The notes under the pieces: model-generated
The model's input: the letters and a program-made list of their open reading frames with translations, nothing else
Database searches by the model: none
What the model was told of the DNA's origin: nothing
Origin: an uncultured Planctomycetaceae bacterium
Lineage (GTDB): Bacteria; Planctomycetota; Planctomycetia; Pirellulales; Lacipirellulaceae
Assembly (NCBI GenBank): GCA_937860165.1
Contig: CALMBE010000517.1
Location: 1 to 6,309 of the forward strand
Reading direction: 5' to 3'
DNA: 6,309 nucleotides
Position numbers and translations under genes: made by a program
Shown here: positions 1 through 5,450 of the stretch, piece by piece
Layout: each line of letters opens with the position of its first letter
Numbering within the stretch: position 1 is the first letter of the stretch

Positions 1-1323
1 ACCGACCTTACTAACCATTGGGCGAAACTTTCTAACTGGTTTAATCGGCCATTAGGTGATCCTGCGATCCATTTTCGCCGCTATTTGAGTCTCGGTGTTG
101 CGTTATCAGTAATGGCAATGTGCATAGGGGTACTTGGAATGGAAACTGAATCTCGCGGTGCCACTGTTGGATGGGCCACATTGACCGGCATTATTGCATT
201 TGTGGCCGTGTTTCTCTTGTCAATTGGCACGAGTAAAACCTCATCAGGCCGATTATCTTCAATTTCGGGTGGAGAACACCCGGACAACGATACTCAGCCA
301 AGAAGGTCCCTCGCACAGTATTTATCTGTATTGCAGGACGAGGGAGAGGAATCGATTCGAGCATGGAGAAATAACGAGCTAACATTCGAGGACGCGCAAC
401 AGAAAAGCAAGTATTGGTTCATGCAGGTATATGCAGCATTACACTCGCATCCTTACGACTTTTATCCCCGGTTTAGCGCGGCTGTCAAAACACACGTAGC
501 CTCAGTCCCGCGGGACGAGATGTTCAAGGCTCAGCTAGATAATTCACACCAAGAGCGGGTTGGGCTGTACCAATCTTGGCAAGCACGACTTAGCTTTCTC
601 CCGGAAATCATCAAAGAATTAAATGATGGAAAGCCAGTGCAGCTAGTAACGCCAGATTTTAGTCTCATCCCACCACAAATACAAAAAGAGCTTGAGGAAT
701 TGCGGGAAAAAGAGAATTACTACGAAGGATCGTTAAAATCGCTACGGGACAGGGACAAGTCCATGGAAAGCCAAATTGTGGAGCAAGCTGAATCCATTCG
801 ACAGTACGAAAGGGATGTGGCAGCAATTACTGAAGAACGCGACCACCTAAAGGCAGTTGATGAAGCCCGGAAATTTTCAGAGAAGGTGGAACACTGCCGC
901 GCCGAGCGCATGGAAGAGTTTCAAAATCAGGTCGACATGTTAAGCCAACTGGGAAACCCAAATTACGCCAAGTGCGGTGAGTGGAAAGCAATTACCGTTG
1001 CAATTCGCACGTTAGAAGAGCGATTGGCTGATGGAATGGATTCCGATGCAGAGTTAAGTGATTGGCTGTTTTGGGTCGAGAGAGATATTGAGGCGATTAC
1101 CAATGCTTTTGCACAATTTGGTAAGGATAACGGCTTTGTGGCAATCGTTGGTCTTGCCAATCCGCTTACTGACAAGCCTTTTTGGGAGATAAAAACTTTT
1201 CAGAACAGCTACGATAAAGACTCTAGACACGCTGTAATGCAAAATCGGCTAGCGTATTTCGTGGCGAAACTGAAAGAAACACTGCCCAAGTACGAAGCCG
1301 ATCAAACTTCAACCAGCGATTAA
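1..1323 (+). CDS. Membrane-anchored coiled-coil protein, 5' end outside window
   Basis: I do not recognise this protein family. The frame is open from base 1, giving 440 visible residues ending at TAA 1321-1323, so the gene most likely starts upstream. A TTG at 85 is the first possible in-window start, but it has no Shine-Dalgarno sequence and would cut into the first membrane segment. Counting from base 1, two hydrophobic segments lie at about residues 28-47 and 54-76, joined by a short loop with ETESRG. A polar linker and a soluble helical region follow. From about residue 225 to 308 the sequence is very rich in E, K, R and Q with heptad-like spacing (QKELEELREKENYYEGSL), so a coiled coil is likely. 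The last 130 residues contain a Trp-rich stretch (SDWLFWVERDIEAI). The pattern suggests a membrane-tethered structural or sensing protein. The gene is visibly more AT-rich than the ribosomal genes, which could mean accessory or transferred DNA. Confidence 0.8.
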   Translation, partial: TDLTNHWAKLSNWFNRPLGDPAIHFRRYLSLGVALSVMAMCIGVLGMETESRGATVGWATLTGIIAFVAVFLLSIGTSKTSSGRLSSISGGEHPDNDTQPRRSLAQYLSVLQDEGEESIRAWRNNELTFEDAQQKSKYWFMQVYAALHSHPYDFYPRFSAAVKTHVASVPRDEMFKAQLDNSHQERVGLYQSWQARLSFLPEIIKELNDGKPVQLVTPDFSLIPPQIQKELEELREKENYYEGSLKSLRDRDKSMESQIVEQAESIRQYERDVAAITEERDHLKAVDEARKFSEKVEHCRAERMEEFQNQVDMLSQLGNPNYAKCGEWKAITVAIRTLEERLADGMDSDAELSDWLFWVERDIEAITNAFAQFGKDNGFVAIVGLANPLTDKPFWEIKTFQNSYDKDSRHAVMQNRLAYFVAKLKETLPKYEADQTSTSD

Positions 1324-1533
1324 ATGCTTGTACGTCAGATTCCTTCAGATCCCCAACTCCCGAATCGCCTCCCTGAAAATGAACGGCTATTACGAGCGTT
1401 GAACTGAAACTTGAGTTTCATTGGCGAGTTAGGTTCCAGAGATGAACCAGAAAGTGGCGATGAGGCGTAAGGTGTCGGTAACTCCAAGCAAAAACGTGTT
1501 TGTTGTATGGCAGCCACGGAGTACAATTAAAGC
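1324..1533. other. Spacer with a small palindrome
   Basis: I see no convincing gene in these 210 bases. A 16-base near-perfect palindrome, TGAAACT-TG-AGTTTCA, lies at 1405-1420. It has no T-tract after it, so it is not a typical intrinsic terminator for the upstream gene. Short open frames on the minus strand here have no ribosome binding site and no family resemblance. The right end carries the promoter of the next gene. Confidence 0.5.
1500..1527 (+). promoter_or_regulatory. Candidate promoter of the DUF104 gene, possibly leaderless
   Basis: TTGTTG at 1500-1505 and TACAAT at 1522-1527 are separated by 16 bases, a reasonable sigma70-type arrangement. The expected transcription start falls within a base or so of the ATG at 1534, so the mRNA would be leaderless or nearly so. 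The only Shine-Dalgarno-like sequence, GGAG at 1518-1521, lies 12 bases from the ATG, which is long, and it overlaps the promoter. Prediction by eye only. Confidence 0.5.
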
Positions 1534-1794
1534 ATGACTCAACTCATCCAAGCCATTTTTGAAAACGGCGTTTTCCGTCCGCTCGACCCGGTTCATGTTG
1601 CTGAACATGAGCGCGTGTCGCTCGTGATCGAATCCACCGTGGAAGCATCCGACGATGTGATTGCGCGACAACGTGAAGCACTCGGCAAGTTAAGGGCCGA
1701 GATGGATGCTCTGCCCGCAGGTGCTCCCGTTGATGGACTCGGTGGCGTAGATCATTACGCGATATTGTACGGTGGCAATCATGCAGGGGGCTGA
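1534..1794 (+). CDS. DUF104 (AF2212-like) antitoxin family protein, apparently orphan
   Basis: The 86-residue product begins with the typical DUF104 pattern: a short beta-rich N-terminus (AIFENGVFRPLDPV, then ERVSLVIES) that in this family reads roughly 'A-x-[YF]-E-N-G-V-x-[RK]-P-L'. A charged helical part follows, then a C-terminus with DGLGGVDHYAILYGG, resembling the tail seen in planctomycete members. Family members are usually antitoxins encoded just before a PIN-domain or similar toxin, with the toxin start overlapping the antitoxin stop. Here an ATG at 1781 does overlap the end, but its frame closes after 12 codons at 1819 and fusA follows on the other strand, so no toxin is present. 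It may be a solitary antitoxin left after toxin loss, or may have been recruited as a regulator. Family call fairly sure, function inferred. Confidence 0.8.
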   Translation: MTQLIQAIFENGVFRPLDPVHVAEHERVSLVIESTVEASDDVIARQREALGKLRAEMDALPAGAPVDGLGGVDHYAILYGGNHAGG

Positions 1795-1818
1795 CGCCAC
1801 CCCGCTCGCCTTACGATA

Positions 1819-1834
1819 GTGTACTTTTGTACAC
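1819..1834. repeat. Perfect inverted repeat between convergent genes
   Basis: GTGTAC-TTTT-GTACAC forms a perfect 6-bp stem with a 4-base loop, in the 52-base gap between the DUF104 stop and the fusA stop. Neither strand shows a T-tract directly after it (ATTTCA on plus, TATCGT on minus), so it would be at best a weak bidirectional terminator. The GTAC-N4-GTAC core also resembles operator half-sites, but a place between two 3' ends argues against an operator. Confidence 0.4.
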
Positions 1835-1846
1835 ATTTCAAGGGCC

Positions 1847-3964
1847 TCACAGAAACCGCTTCAGCACTTCGTCCGGGGCCGCGCTGTAGGTGCTCGGTTG
1901 CATCGAGCAACTCGCCCGACCTTGGCTCAGGCTCCGCATCGCGCTCGAGTAGCCGAAGAGCTCTCCCAGCGGTGCTTCGGCGTGGATGACCGTGCGGCCC
2001 GTGCGGGCTTCCTGGTCGTGGATGATCGCGCGGCGTTGCTGGAGGTCGCCGATGAGATCCCCCACGTGGTCGTCGGGGGTGGAAACTTCGAGGCACATGA
2101 TCGGTTCCAGCAAGACGATCCCGGCTGCGCGGAGCGCGGCATCGAAGGCGTGGTTGGTCGCCGTGCGGAAGGCGATTTCGGTGCTCCCGGTTTCGTGGAC
2201 TTCGCCCCCGAGGAGCGTCGCCTTGATCCGCATGAGGGGATATCCGAGTTGCCCACCCCCTTGGGCCGCATTTTCCAGTTCTTCCAGGACCACGGTCAAC
2301 ATCTCGCTAGGCAAACCATGATCGAGCTTATTGCTGATCACTGGCGTGCCCAGGGCGCTGTCGAAGGGTTCCACCTTCAATCGCACTTTGGCAAGGTGCT
2401 GCACACCATTGATGATACGATTGCATTCGCCCGTGGCCTCGGCCGCGCCGGCGATGGTCTCACGGTAACTGACTCGGGGGTTGTGAACTTTGACATTGAG
2501 ATTGAAATCACGTTCGAGGCGGTGTTGGATTACCTCCAGGTGTAATTCTCCCATGCCGCTGATGAGGGTTTGTCCCGTTTCTTCGTTCTCGCTGGCCGCG
2601 AAAGTAGGGTCCTGCTTGCGCAGCATGGCGAGCGCGTCGGAGAGTTTTTTCTTGTCGGCGGTGCTTTCCGGCTCGATGGCCATCGAGATCACCGTCTCGG
2701 GAAACTCGATCGATTCCAGCACGATCGGCTCACGAGTGTCGCACAAAGTGTCCCCCGTGATCGAATCGCGAAGCCCAATGATGCCGACGATATCGCCGGC
2801 TTGGGCCGATTCGAGTTGCTCTTCTTTTTTGCTGGCGTGAATTCGCCAGAGTTGGGCGACGTTTTCTTTCTTGTCGCGGGTGGCATTGAGCACTCGTGTG
2901 TTGCCCTTGAGGACCCCCGAATAAATTCGCACCCACGCCAAGTCGCCGGTCTTGAACGGCAGCACCTTGAAGACCAATCCACAAAAAGGTTCCGCCGGAT
3001 CGGGCTTGCGAATTACTTTCACCGCTTGAACTTCGTGCTGGGCGTGGGACTTGCGGTGGTGTTCGCCTTTGCCGGAGGTATCGAGCCCCTCGACCGAAGG
3101 CACTTCCATGGGATTGGGGAGATAAGCGGCCACCGCGTCGAGCAGGGGCTGAACACCCACTCCGTGCAAAGCCGAACCGCACAGCACCGGTTGAATTTGC
3201 TGATGCACGGTCGCCTCGCGGAGCACTTTGTGGATCAAGGCGACAGGAATCGGTTGCTCGGCCAATGCGAGCTCCATCAATTCGTCGCTGAAATGGGCCA
3301 ACTCGCCGACCAGACTTTCCCGCCACATCGAAGCCAAGTCGATGAGGTCCTCGGGAATTTCCGCGGTAATGATTTTGCGACCCTCTTTCCCCTCGGGAAA
3401 CGTGAGCAGTTTCATTCCCACCAAGTCGATGATGCCGCGAAACGGGTTGGTCACATGCGCGGGACCCTGGCCCACCGGAATCTGAATCGCCACGGGTCGG
3501 GCGTGGAGCCGGGTACTCAGCTCTTGAAAAACATGATCGAAGTCGGCCCCTTCGCGGTCGAGCTTGTTGATAAACGCCAGTCGGGCAACCTTGTATTTGT
3601 CGGCCTGACGCCACACGGTTTCGCTTTGGGCCTCGACCCCCTCGCGGGCGCTGAACACGATCACCGCTCCATCGAGCACCCGCAAACTCCGCTCGACCTC
3701 GGCCGTGAAATCGACGTGCCCGGGGGTGTCGATCAGATTGATTTGCACGTCGTTCCAGGGAAAGACGACACACGCCGAGTAGATGGTGATGCCCCGCTCG
3801 GCCTCCTCGGCATCGTCGTCGGTGGTGGTGGTTCCCCGATCGACTTCCCCCGCGCGGTGCTTGGCACCGCTGACGTACAGCATCCGCTCGGTGACGGTGG
3901 TCTTACCGGCATCGATATGGGCGATGATCCCGATGTTGCGAATTTTGGAGAGGGGAGTGGACAT
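1847..3964 (-). CDS. fusA: Elongation factor G, spdEFG2/mtEFG2-like
   Basis: This 705-residue ribosome-dependent GTPase is EF-G length and complete. The G domain shows AHIDAGKT (15-22), RGITI in switch I (57-61), DTPGH (79-83), NKLD (133-136) and CGSAL (262-266). Domain II follows at about 290-420, domain III with GMGELHLE (470-477), domain IV at about 490-615, and domain V to the end (VGDLIGDLQQRR, GELFGYSSAMRSLSQGRAS). The domain IV tip loop near 514-526 reads CNRIINGVQHLAK and lacks the SGGxGQ(Y/F) motif of translocating EF-Gs. His590 in the second tip loop is kept. The G domain (GVEAQSETVWRQADK, NKLDREGADF) also resembles human mitochondrial EFG2, which works with ribosome recycling factor. 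The recycling role is therefore an inference. The start is chosen from the family N-terminus; only weak AAGAG and GAGG sequences lie upstream. No tuf follows. A separate terminator and a cassette lie between it and rpsG. Confidence 0.96.
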   Translation of the reverse strand: MSTPLSKIRNIGIIAHIDAGKTTVTERMLYVSGAKHRAGEVDRGTTTTDDDAEEAERGITIYSACVVFPWNDVQINLIDTPGHVDFTAEVERSLRVLDGAVIVFSAREGVEAQSETVWRQADKYKVARLAFINKLDREGADFDHVFQELSTRLHARPVAIQIPVGQGPAHVTNPFRGIIDLVGMKLLTFPEGKEGRKIITAEIPEDLIDLASMWRESLVGELAHFSDELMELALAEQPIPVALIHKVLREATVHQQIQPVLCGSALHGVGVQPLLDAVAAYLPNPMEVPSVEGLDTSGKGEHHRKSHAQHEVQAVKVIRKPDPAEPFCGLVFKVLPFKTGDLAWVRIYSGVLKGNTRVLNATRDKKENVAQLWRIHASKKEEQLESAQAGDIVGIIGLRDSITGDTLCDTREPIVLESIEFPETVISMAIEPESTADKKKLSDALAMLRKQDPTFAASENEETGQTLISGMGELHLEVIQHRLERDFNLNVKVHNPRVSYRETIAGAAEATGECNRIINGVQHLAKVRLKVEPFDSALGTPVISNKLDHGLPSEMLTVVLEELENAAQGGGQLGYPLMRIKATLLGGEVHETGSTEIAFRTATNHAFDAALRAAGIVLLEPIMCLEVSTPDDHVGDLIGDLQQRRAIIHDQEARTGRTVIHAEAPLGELFGYSSAMRSLSQGRASCSMQPSTYSAAPDEVLKRFL

Positions 3965-3989
3965 TGGCTCTTAATAACCTCAAGAATCT

Positions 3990-4022
3990 GCCCGCGAATC
4001 ACGCGAATAGACGCGAATGAAG
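3990..4022 (-). repeat. Left 33-bp terminal inverted repeat with three iterons
   Basis: This arm contains three copies of CGCGAAT (plus strand) starting at 3993, 4002 and 4012, that is ATTCGCG on the minus strand with 10- and 9-base spacing. It ends 2 bases from the stop codon of the enclosed gene and lies 26 bases upstream of the fusA start. The evenly spaced iterons, close to one helical turn apart, could bind a recombinase or another protein on one face of the DNA. Confidence 0.9.
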
Positions 4023-4023
4023 A

Positions 4024-4266
4024 CTACGCAGGAACATAGAAACTCCACACACAAGGTGATAATTCGCCCGCTGCGAACTTTAGTTTCCTTTCGGACTCCT
4101 CAATCTCGTACACATGCATTGGGTGATACTGATTCGGATATGCAAGGTGCGGGAGTTCGACGTGGCCTTCACCCGTTGGATGCCATTCGTGTTTCCACGG
4201 ATTTAAGCCTCCGATGTCTATCGCCCGACCTTCAACCACTATTCCAACGGCTAACCATTCGGGCAT
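4024..4266 (-). CDS. Small conserved-looking protein of unknown function, inside the inverted repeats
   Basis: I assign no function. The 80-residue product runs from ATG 4266 to TAG 4026-4024. The longer open frame to 4389 is not preferred, because its extra residues (SPRITRIDANE) are just a translation of the repeat arm. AAGGAG at 4275-4280 with 8-base spacing strongly supports ATG 4266. The protein looks like a compact globular fold: MPEWLAVGIVVEGRAIDIGG, then NPWKHEWHPTGEGHVELPH, a Tyr/Pro/His segment (AYPNQYHPMHVYEIEE), and a C-terminal FAAGELSPCVWSFYVPA. It has many Trp, Gly, Pro and His residues, no signal peptide and no membrane segment. Its composition and third-position use look coding. 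It would be transcribed in the same direction as rpsG and fusA. It could be cargo of the element, or a protein that acts on the repeats. I have an unverified impression of similar proteins in other planctomycetes. Confidence 0.75.
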   Translation of the reverse strand: MPEWLAVGIVVEGRAIDIGGLNPWKHEWHPTGEGHVELPHLAYPNQYHPMHVYEIEESERKLKFAAGELSPCVWSFYVPA

Positions 4267-4274
4267 ACACCCAA

Positions 4275-4280
4275 CTCCTT
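4275..4280 (-). promoter_or_regulatory. Strong Shine-Dalgarno of the cassette gene
   Basis: AAGGAG on the minus strand sits 8 bases before ATG 4266, ideal spacing. It is much better than the sites in front of rpsG and fusA. Its first three bases (4278-4280) belong to the inner end of the right inverted repeat, so pairing between the two arms in the mRNA would partly bury the ribosome binding site. Confidence 0.8.
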
Positions 4281-4310
4281 CATTCGCGTCTATTCGCGTG
4301 ATTCGCGGGC
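4278..4310 (+). repeat. Right 33-bp terminal inverted repeat with three iterons
   Basis: Exact reverse complement of 3990-4022. ATTCGCG copies start at 4282, 4292 and 4301. The inner end overlaps the Shine-Dalgarno of the enclosed gene. In a transcript running from rpsG to fusA the two arms could form a 33-bp duplex with the whole small gene as its loop. Confidence 0.9.
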
Positions 4311-4323
4311 TTCTCTGGCGCAC

Positions 4324-4369
4324 AAAAAAAGCTAGGAACCGCGGGCTCAGATGCTCGTGGCACCCTAGC
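4324..4369 (-). terminator. Intrinsic terminator after rpsG
   Basis: On the minus strand, GCTAGG (4369-4364) pairs with CCTAGC (4336-4331). Inner pairing continues (CC/GG, CG/CG, GC/GC with single mismatches) around an ATCTGA loop, and seven T follow at 4330-4324. This is a textbook hairpin plus U-tract. It would stop transcription arriving from rpsL-rpsG before the cassette and fusA. The inner hairpin also resembles planctomycete dispersed repeats, so it may have been brought in as a repeat. Confidence 0.75.
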
Positions 4370-4418
4370 CCCCAATCCCTAGCTCCCAATCCCTAGTTCC
4401 CAGGCCCTAGTTCCCAGG
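4363..4418 (-). repeat. Four 14-bp G-rich tandem repeats, G-quadruplex candidate
   Basis: Units start at 4363, 4377, 4391 and 4405 (plus strand CCCTAG followed by CCCCCAAT, CTCCCAAT, TTCCCAGG and TTCCCAGG). On the transcribed (minus) strand this gives eight runs of at least three G with loops of 3-5 bases, for example GGG-AACTA-GGG-CCT-GGG. That satisfies the usual G-quadruplex pattern twice over. The array starts 9 bases after the rpsG stop, and its last G run is also the outer stem of the terminator hairpin. Confidence 0.9.
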
Positions 4419-4426
4419 CCCCACAC

Positions 4427-4897
4427 TTACCACCCAAAGTGGGCGAAGGCTTTATTCGCGTCGGCCATGCGATGCACGTTTTCGCGCTTGGTCATGGCGG
4501 TACCTTCACGATTGAAGGCGGCGACGAGTTCATCGGCCAGCTTTTGCGCCGTGGGACGGCCCTTCTTGTCACGAACGGCCGTCAGAATCCAGCGGAATGA
4601 CAGCGACTGCTGACGCGTGCGGCCGACTTGCATTGGCACCTGATAGGCAGCACCACCGACGCGCTTCGAGCGAACTTCGATCGAGGGCTTGACGTTCTCG
4701 ATGGCCTGAGTGAAGACGTTGATCGGCTCCTCGTTGGGAACTCGGCCACGCACGATCTCCAAGGCATCGTAGAACACGCCCTGGGCGACAGCTTTTTTGC
4801 CGGCGTGCATCAGACAATTGATGAACTTCCCGGCTAGGAGCGAACCATAGAGTGGATCGGGCTTGAGCTGTTTACGACTTGCGGTGATTCTGGGCAT
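4427..4897 (-). CDS. rpsG: 30S ribosomal protein S7
   Basis: The 156-residue protein has the usual S7 length. It nucleates assembly of the 30S head by binding the 3' domain of 16S rRNA and contacts tRNA in the E site. The sequence shows S7 hallmarks: [22 protein letters not shown] (about 14-35), then the region with [29 protein letters not shown] (about 60-88) containing the RNA-binding beta hairpin, and the C-terminal [22 protein letters not shown] (about 133-154). It is second in the operon after rpsL, with a 96-base spacer that holds a repeat hairpin. The ATG at 4897 has no recognisable Shine-Dalgarno sequence (TCTCACCGC precedes it), so initiation may depend on coupling or on an unstructured leader. 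A G-rich repeat and a terminator follow directly. No unusual residues noticed. Confidence 0.97.
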   Translation of the reverse strand: MPRITASRKQLKPDPLYGSLLAGKFINCLMHAGKKAVAQGVFYDALEIVRGRVPNEEPINVFTQAIENVKPSIEVRSKRVGGAAYQVPMQVGRTRQQSLSFRWILTAVRDKKGRPTAQKLADELVAAFNREGTAMTKRENVHRMADANKAFAHFGW

Positions 4898-4904
4898 GCG
4901 GTGA

Positions 4905-4989
4905 GAGCTATTAGTTATTAGCTGTTAGCTCTTAGCTAATGTTTCTGATTGAATGACTGGCTAATAGCTAATAGCTAATAGCTAACTGC
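4905..4989. repeat. Heptamer repeats forming an inverted repeat between rpsL and rpsG
   Basis: Bases 4960-4986 hold nearly exact tandem copies of the 7-mer GCTAATA. Bases 4905-4940 hold four degenerate copies in the opposite orientation. The two halves pair imperfectly over roughly 28 bases around a loop of about 20 bases (4941-4958). The structure fills the whole rpsL-rpsG spacer and would form a long AU-rich hairpin in the mRNA just before the rpsG start. It may be a dispersed repeat or a translation-control or processing site. Confidence 0.8.
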
Positions 4990-4993
4990 TTTC

Positions 4994-5362
4994 CTAGGAC
5001 TTCTTCGCACCATACAAACTGCGGGACTGCTTGCGACCCACGACACCCAAGGTATCCAGGGCACCGCGGACCACGTGGTAACGCACACCAGGCAAGTCGC
5101 GGACTCGACCACCACGGACCAACACGATACTGTGTTCCTGCAGACTGTGACCTTCGCCTGGAATGTAAACCGTAACTTCCTTGCCATTCGAGAGACGCAC
5201 ACGAGTAATCTTCCGCAACGCCGAATTCGGCTTCTTGGGAGTCATCGTCCGCACCTGCAAGCAAACGCCTCGCTTCTGCGGACATTGCTGCAGAACGGGG
5301 GACTTGCTGAACTTCCGCTTCTGTCTGCGGTGTTTGCGAACGAGCTGGTTAATGGTTGGCAT
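4994..5362 (-). CDS. rpsL: 30S ribosomal protein S12
   Basis: The 122-residue S12 belongs to the decoding centre and helps set translational accuracy. Family features are clear: N-terminal [17 protein letters not shown] (27-34), [11 protein letters not shown] (41-51), [28 protein letters not shown] (69-96) and the C-terminal [13 protein letters not shown]. Lys43 is present. At position 88, Lys in E. coli (GGRVKDLPG), this protein has Arg, encoded by CGC at 5101-5099. Asp89, the methylthiolation site in E. coli, is kept. Arg88 substitutions cause streptomycin resistance in several bacteria. It is the first gene of the str cluster, with a promoter about 45 bases upstream. GGAAG precedes the ATG at 5362 by 7 bases as a modest Shine-Dalgarno. 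Upstream genes are the DUF4160/DUF2442 pair rather than rpoBC. Confidence 0.98.
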   Translation of the reverse strand: MPTINQLVRKHRRQKRKFSKSPVLQQCPQKRGVCLQVRTMTPKKPNSALRKITRVRLSNGKEVTVYIPGEGHSLQEHSIVLVRGGRVRDLPGVRYHVVRGALDTLGVVGRKQSRSLYGAKKS

Positions 5363-5406
5363 AGGGCTGCTTCCACGGAGATCGACGAAGTGCTGGGAAA
5401 CCGGTC

Positions 5407-5434
5407 ATTCTAGGCGATTCTCTAAGGCCGTCAA
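5407..5434 (-). promoter_or_regulatory. Promoter of the rpsL-rpsG operon
   Basis: On the minus strand TTGACG (5434-5429) and TAGAAT (5412-5407) are separated by 16 bases. Both hexamers are close to the sigma70 consensus. The expected transcription start near 5400 gives a 5' leader of about 38 bases. It lies between the palindromic repeat and the rpsL start. Confidence 0.75.
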
Positions 5435-5450
5435 GGGCTTGAAAACTGAG

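Larger units (their letters stand above)
3990..4310. mobile_element. Putative gene-bearing miniature element with 33-bp inverted repeats
   Basis: Bases 3990-4022 and 4278-4310 are exact reverse complements over 33 bp. Between them lies one 80-codon gene that fills 243 of the 255 interior bases. The arms flank it with only 1 base after the stop and 11 bases before the start. Beyond the arms, AGAA (left, after a 3-base TCT offset) and TTCT (right) extend the symmetry. I see no clear target-site duplication. No transposase is encoded, so any movement would need help in trans. This fits a MITE-like or cassette element placed between rpsG and fusA, but repeat ends acquired in another way cannot be excluded. 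Confidence 0.6.

Noticed and set aside
1335..1671. Minus-strand open frames in and around the 1324-1533 spacer
   Set aside because: They have no ribosome binding site and no recognisable family. The longer one runs antisense into the DUF104 gene.
1781..1819. Twelve-codon frame overlapping the DUF104 stop as a toxin remnant
   Set aside because: Position fits a toxin start, but the 12 residues show no PIN or other toxin motif, so I do not annotate it as a pseudogene.
1819..1834. GTAC-TTTT-GTAC as a LexA-like operator
   Set aside because: It sits between two convergent 3' ends, away from any promoter, and the flanking bases do not fit the known consensus well.
2730..3773. Second 347-codon minus-strand frame within fusA
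   Set aside because: It is a frame-shifted shadow of EF-G, rich in Arg and Ser, with no start context.
2570..4039. Open frame of 489 codons on the plus strand
   Set aside because: It lies antisense to fusA, whose product is an unmistakable EF-G. The frame is a by-product of the GC-rich codon pattern and its translation shows no known family.
4267..4389. N-terminal extension of the 80-codon cassette gene to 121 codons
   Set aside because: The extra residues come from the terminator region and the repeat arm, and a much better Shine-Dalgarno supports ATG 4266.
4278..4418. CRISPR array made of the repeats near rpsG
   Set aside because: The repeats are either inverted, or 14-bp tandem units without unique spacers, and no cas gene is present.
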